From: Roseibium polysiphoniae
GTDB taxonomy: Bacteria; Pseudomonadota; Alphaproteobacteria; Rhizobiales; Stappiaceae
Direction: 5' to 3'
Assembly: GCF_014842925.1 (NCBI RefSeq)
Contig: NZ_JACYXJ010000002.1
Coordinates: forward strand, 620,001 to 684,000
Length of the DNA stretch: 64,000 bases
Shown: piece by piece, positions 62,147 through 64,000 of the stretch
How the letters are laid out: every line of letters starts with the position of its first letter
Numbering within the stretch: the first letter of the stretch is position 1
Notes under the pieces: generated by a model
What the model was told of the DNA's origin: nothing
Database searches by the model: none
Seen by the model: only the letters and a program-made list of their open reading frames with translations
Program-made: the position numbers and the translations under genes

Positions 62147-63331
62147 ATGGACACTGAAACTTCCCTGCTTTGGCATGGGCCGACCTGGTTCGCAGGGCGT
62201 CGTCTTCCAGGATCTGCGGGACCTATTCCCGGACTGACGTCCGACATCGACCTGATCACGACATGGCGCACTGAAGCTTTGCTGCCAGACATGCTTCCCT
62301 CGGTAATTCTTCTGGATACCGAGGCGCTTGATCGGCTTGACAAGCGCGCCGATTTCACCGCGTGGCTGGCAGTCGCCATTGAAGAACTTCGCACTGACGT
62401 TCCGATCCTTCTGCTTTGCAAGGCTGGCGACGATTTGTCAGGCCTTGTGCGTCCAACCGCCATCGTTGATCGCGAAATTCCGGACGATACCTTGTTTGCG
62501 ACAGCTTGCGACCTCCAGCGTTCGTTGATGCGCTCAGAAGAAGCGCGGATCAGACGCATGAGTTTCGGGCGTGTCCCCGGTTACGGCTCAGCACCTCATC
62601 ACAAGGGCACCAGTGGGCTCCTGATTGTTGGTATGGGTGGCCGCCTCCTGCAGGTGCAGCAGGCAAGTCAGCGTAACGTCGAGATCGTGGGTGCCTTCGA
62701 CCAGCAAATGGGCGAGGACTATCTGGCGCAGCGCGCCTTTGACGCAGTGATCCTCGATGACACCTTTGACGAGAATCTCGAGAATCTGCGGCGCATTCGC
62801 ATGGATGCGCGGTTTGCGGCACTTCCTGTTCTTGCTGTCGCGGAGCAAGCGTCGGACATCCCGACGCTGTTCCGCGCGGGCGCAAGCGATGTGCTCCGCT
62901 TGCCACTGCAAGAAACGAACCTCTCGATACGGCTATCGACGGCCATACGGTTTGGCAAACGGCGCCGGCTTGCAGACAAGGTCTTGGCTGAAAGCCACAA
63001 GTGGCTGAGGGAACAACTGAACACCGGTGGCGTCCCGCAGGTCTTTTATGCCCGCTACAGCGAAAGGGCCGGTGCGGCGCTCGCCAAGCGCGGCCTGGAA
63101 ATCTGGGAAATGAAGCTTCTTCCCGAGAATTTCAGCACACCAGATGACGCAACGCTTCTCGCGCCCGATCTCTACGGAACGGTTCTTTCGATCGCGGACG
63201 CCACGAGCCGTGAAGAGGACCTGGTTTGTTTCGTCCATGATGTTGGCCCGATTGCCGTTCTCAAGAGCGAGCGGGGAAAGGCCCGTTTACAGGCTCGCAT
63301 TAACGCAATTCTCGGTCATACACGTCTGTGA
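62147..63331 (+). CDS. Protein with degenerate receiver-like domains, unknown function
   Basis: This 394-residue protein looks like a response regulator that has lost its chemistry. Residues 1-130 resemble a receiver domain without the acidic pocket. Residues about 155-275 resemble a second receiver: the hydrophobic strand GLLIVGMGG lacks the DD pair, FDAVILDDTFDENLENLRRI keeps an Asp at the phosphorylation position, and the conserved Lys-Pro is replaced by LRLPLQ. The last 110 residues form an alpha/beta domain I cannot assign; a very divergent GGDEF-like fold is only a guess. It follows the ANL pseudoenzyme by 30 bases. Confidence 0.75.
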   Translation: MDTETSLLWHGPTWFAGRRLPGSAGPIPGLTSDIDLITTWRTEALLPDMLPSVILLDTEALDRLDKRADFTAWLAVAIEELRTDVPILLLCKAGDDLSGLVRPTAIVDREIPDDTLFATACDLQRSLMRSEEARIRRMSFGRVPGYGSAPHHKGTSGLLIVGMGGRLLQVQQASQRNVEIVGAFDQQMGEDYLAQRAFDAVILDDTFDENLENLRRIRMDARFAALPVLAVAEQASDIPTLFRAGASDVLRLPLQETNLSIRLSTAIRFGKRRRLADKVLAESHKWLREQLNTGGVPQVFYARYSERAGAALAKRGLEIWEMKLLPENFSTPDDATLLAPDLYGTVLSIADATSREEDLVCFVHDVGPIAVLKSERGKARLQARINAILGHTRL

Positions 63332-63403
63332 TCGTCGCAAGACTGGAATGTCGCCAGCAAAATAACTAGTGTTGAAGCAACGCGGCGTTAAAAGGAAAGC
63401 AAT

Positions 63404-64000
63404 ATGACAAGTGAGACTCCGATCTCTGTAGACGTGGTGTCCGATGTCATGTGCCCATGGTGCTACATCGGCAAGCGCAGGCTCGAGAGTGCTCTCGCCC
63501 AGATTCCGGATGTGAACGTTGCAGTCCGCTGGCACCCCTATCAGCTGGACGCGACCTTGCCTAAAGAAGGCAAGGACCGCCAAGCTTATCTCACCGACAA
63601 GTTCGGCGTCGAAAGAGCAAAGTCCTTCTACGAGACAATCCGCCAGGCGGGGCTGGAAGAAGGCATTCAATTTGCGTTCGACGACATCAAGCTCTCTCCC
63701 AATACACTGGACTGTCATCGGCTGATTCTTTGGTCCCGGGCCGATGATCTGCAAGATGAAGTCGTTGAGCGGCTTTTCGAGGTCTTCTTTCTGGAAGGCG
63801 GCGATCTGACCAAGTCGGAAACTCTGGTACAGGTGGCCGACGACGCCGGCATGCAGTCAGACCTGGTTGAGCAGCTGCTCGAAACCGACAGTGATCTGGA
63901 AAAAACCATACAACAGATCGCCCGTGCGCAAGAGCTTGGCGTAACCGGCGTGCCCTGTTTCATCATCGACGGACGGTTCGCGATTGCGGGTGCCGAAAAG
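63404..64000 (+). CDS. DsbA/FrnE-family thiol oxidoreductase (partial, cut by window end)
   Basis: The frame is open from the ATG at 63404 (AAGGAAAG upstream) through base 64000, giving 199 residues so far. It begins VDVVSDVMCPWCYIGKRRLE with the CPWC active site of the FrnE/2-hydroxychromene-2-carboxylate isomerase branch of DsbA, and ends in GVTGVPCFIIDGRFAIAGAEK, the cis-Pro region with an extra cysteine. No signal peptide is seen, so it is cytoplasmic like FrnE, which is linked to oxidative stress. It starts about 70 bases after the receiver-like gene. Confidence 0.92.
   Translation, partial: MTSETPISVDVVSDVMCPWCYIGKRRLESALAQIPDVNVAVRWHPYQLDATLPKEGKDRQAYLTDKFGVERAKSFYETIRQAGLEEGIQFAFDDIKLSPNTLDCHRLILWSRADDLQDEVVERLFEVFFLEGGDLTKSETLVQVADDAGMQSDLVEQLLETDSDLEKTIQQIARAQELGVTGVPCFIIDGRFAIAGAEK

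Noticed and set aside
1..64000. CRISPR arrays, insertion sequences, prophage genes
   Set aside because: No regularly spaced direct repeats, transposase, integrase or phage structural genes were recognised on either strand.

Overview
The window is a contiguous piece of an alphaproteobacterial chromosome of fairly high GC. Gene content points to the Hyphomicrobiales, most like marine Stappiaceae (Roseibium/Labrenzia type). The evidence is the conserved order dusB-ntrBC-ntrYX-trkA-dat-hfq-hflX-mazG, a eukaryote-like phosphatidylcholine synthase, an L-malyl-CoA lyase of the ethylmalonyl-CoA route and an IalB-family protein. The family-level placement is inference.

Layout. (1) 1-11839: nitrogen-response two-component systems NtrBC and NtrYX, TrkA potassium regulator, D-amino acid aminotransferase, Hfq-HflX and, convergent, MazG. 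(2) 11928-22456: a pyrimidine/hydantoin catabolic island. It has an ABC transporter (two permeases, one ATPase, no binding protein in the window), dihydropyrimidinase, an M20 amidohydrolase, a cupin and an omega-amino acid aminotransferase. Divergent from these lies a tandem pair of RutR-like TetR genes preceded by two RutR-type operators. Two foreign-looking pieces interrupt this island: an AT-rich orphan gene (14759-15544) and a GIY-YIG nuclease gene bracketed by palindromic repeats (17213-17681). (3) 22453-31118: arfB, then a long minus-strand housekeeping run rlpA-dacF-tmk-holB-metG-tatD-mbl-recX. (4) 31119-31907: a long non-coding stretch with a CRP-like palindrome and strong hairpins, then tRNA-Ser(UGA). 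(5) 32034-36351: a divergent AraC/cupin pair and a FecBCD-type metal-chelate ABC operon. (6) 36625-49442: a purine degradation and uptake cluster, read from hiuH through xdhABC and a BMP-type nucleoside ABC transporter to puuD and uraD, with a LysR gene upstream. (7) 49455-57582: quinone oxidoreductase, pcs, DUF2182 membrane protein, UbiH-like monooxygenase, AEC carrier, LpxL-like acyltransferase, malyl-CoA lyase and HspQ. (8) 57722-64000: IalB-like protein, then a same-strand group of a YejA-like binding protein, a degenerate ANL-superfamily protein, a protein with degenerate receiver-like domains and a DsbA/FrnE oxidoreductase cut by the window end.

Functionally, much of the window concerns nitrogen: the NtrBC/NtrYX sensors sit in the same window as two scavenging islands, one for pyrimidines/hydantoins and one for purines/urate, each with its own ABC transporter and regulator. 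No transposase, integrase, CRISPR array or rRNA gene was seen. The most novel-looking items are the AT-rich orphan gene set exactly into an operon, the palindrome-flanked GIY-YIG gene, the operon containing apparent pseudoenzymes at 60488-63331, and the structured non-coding region before tRNA-Ser.
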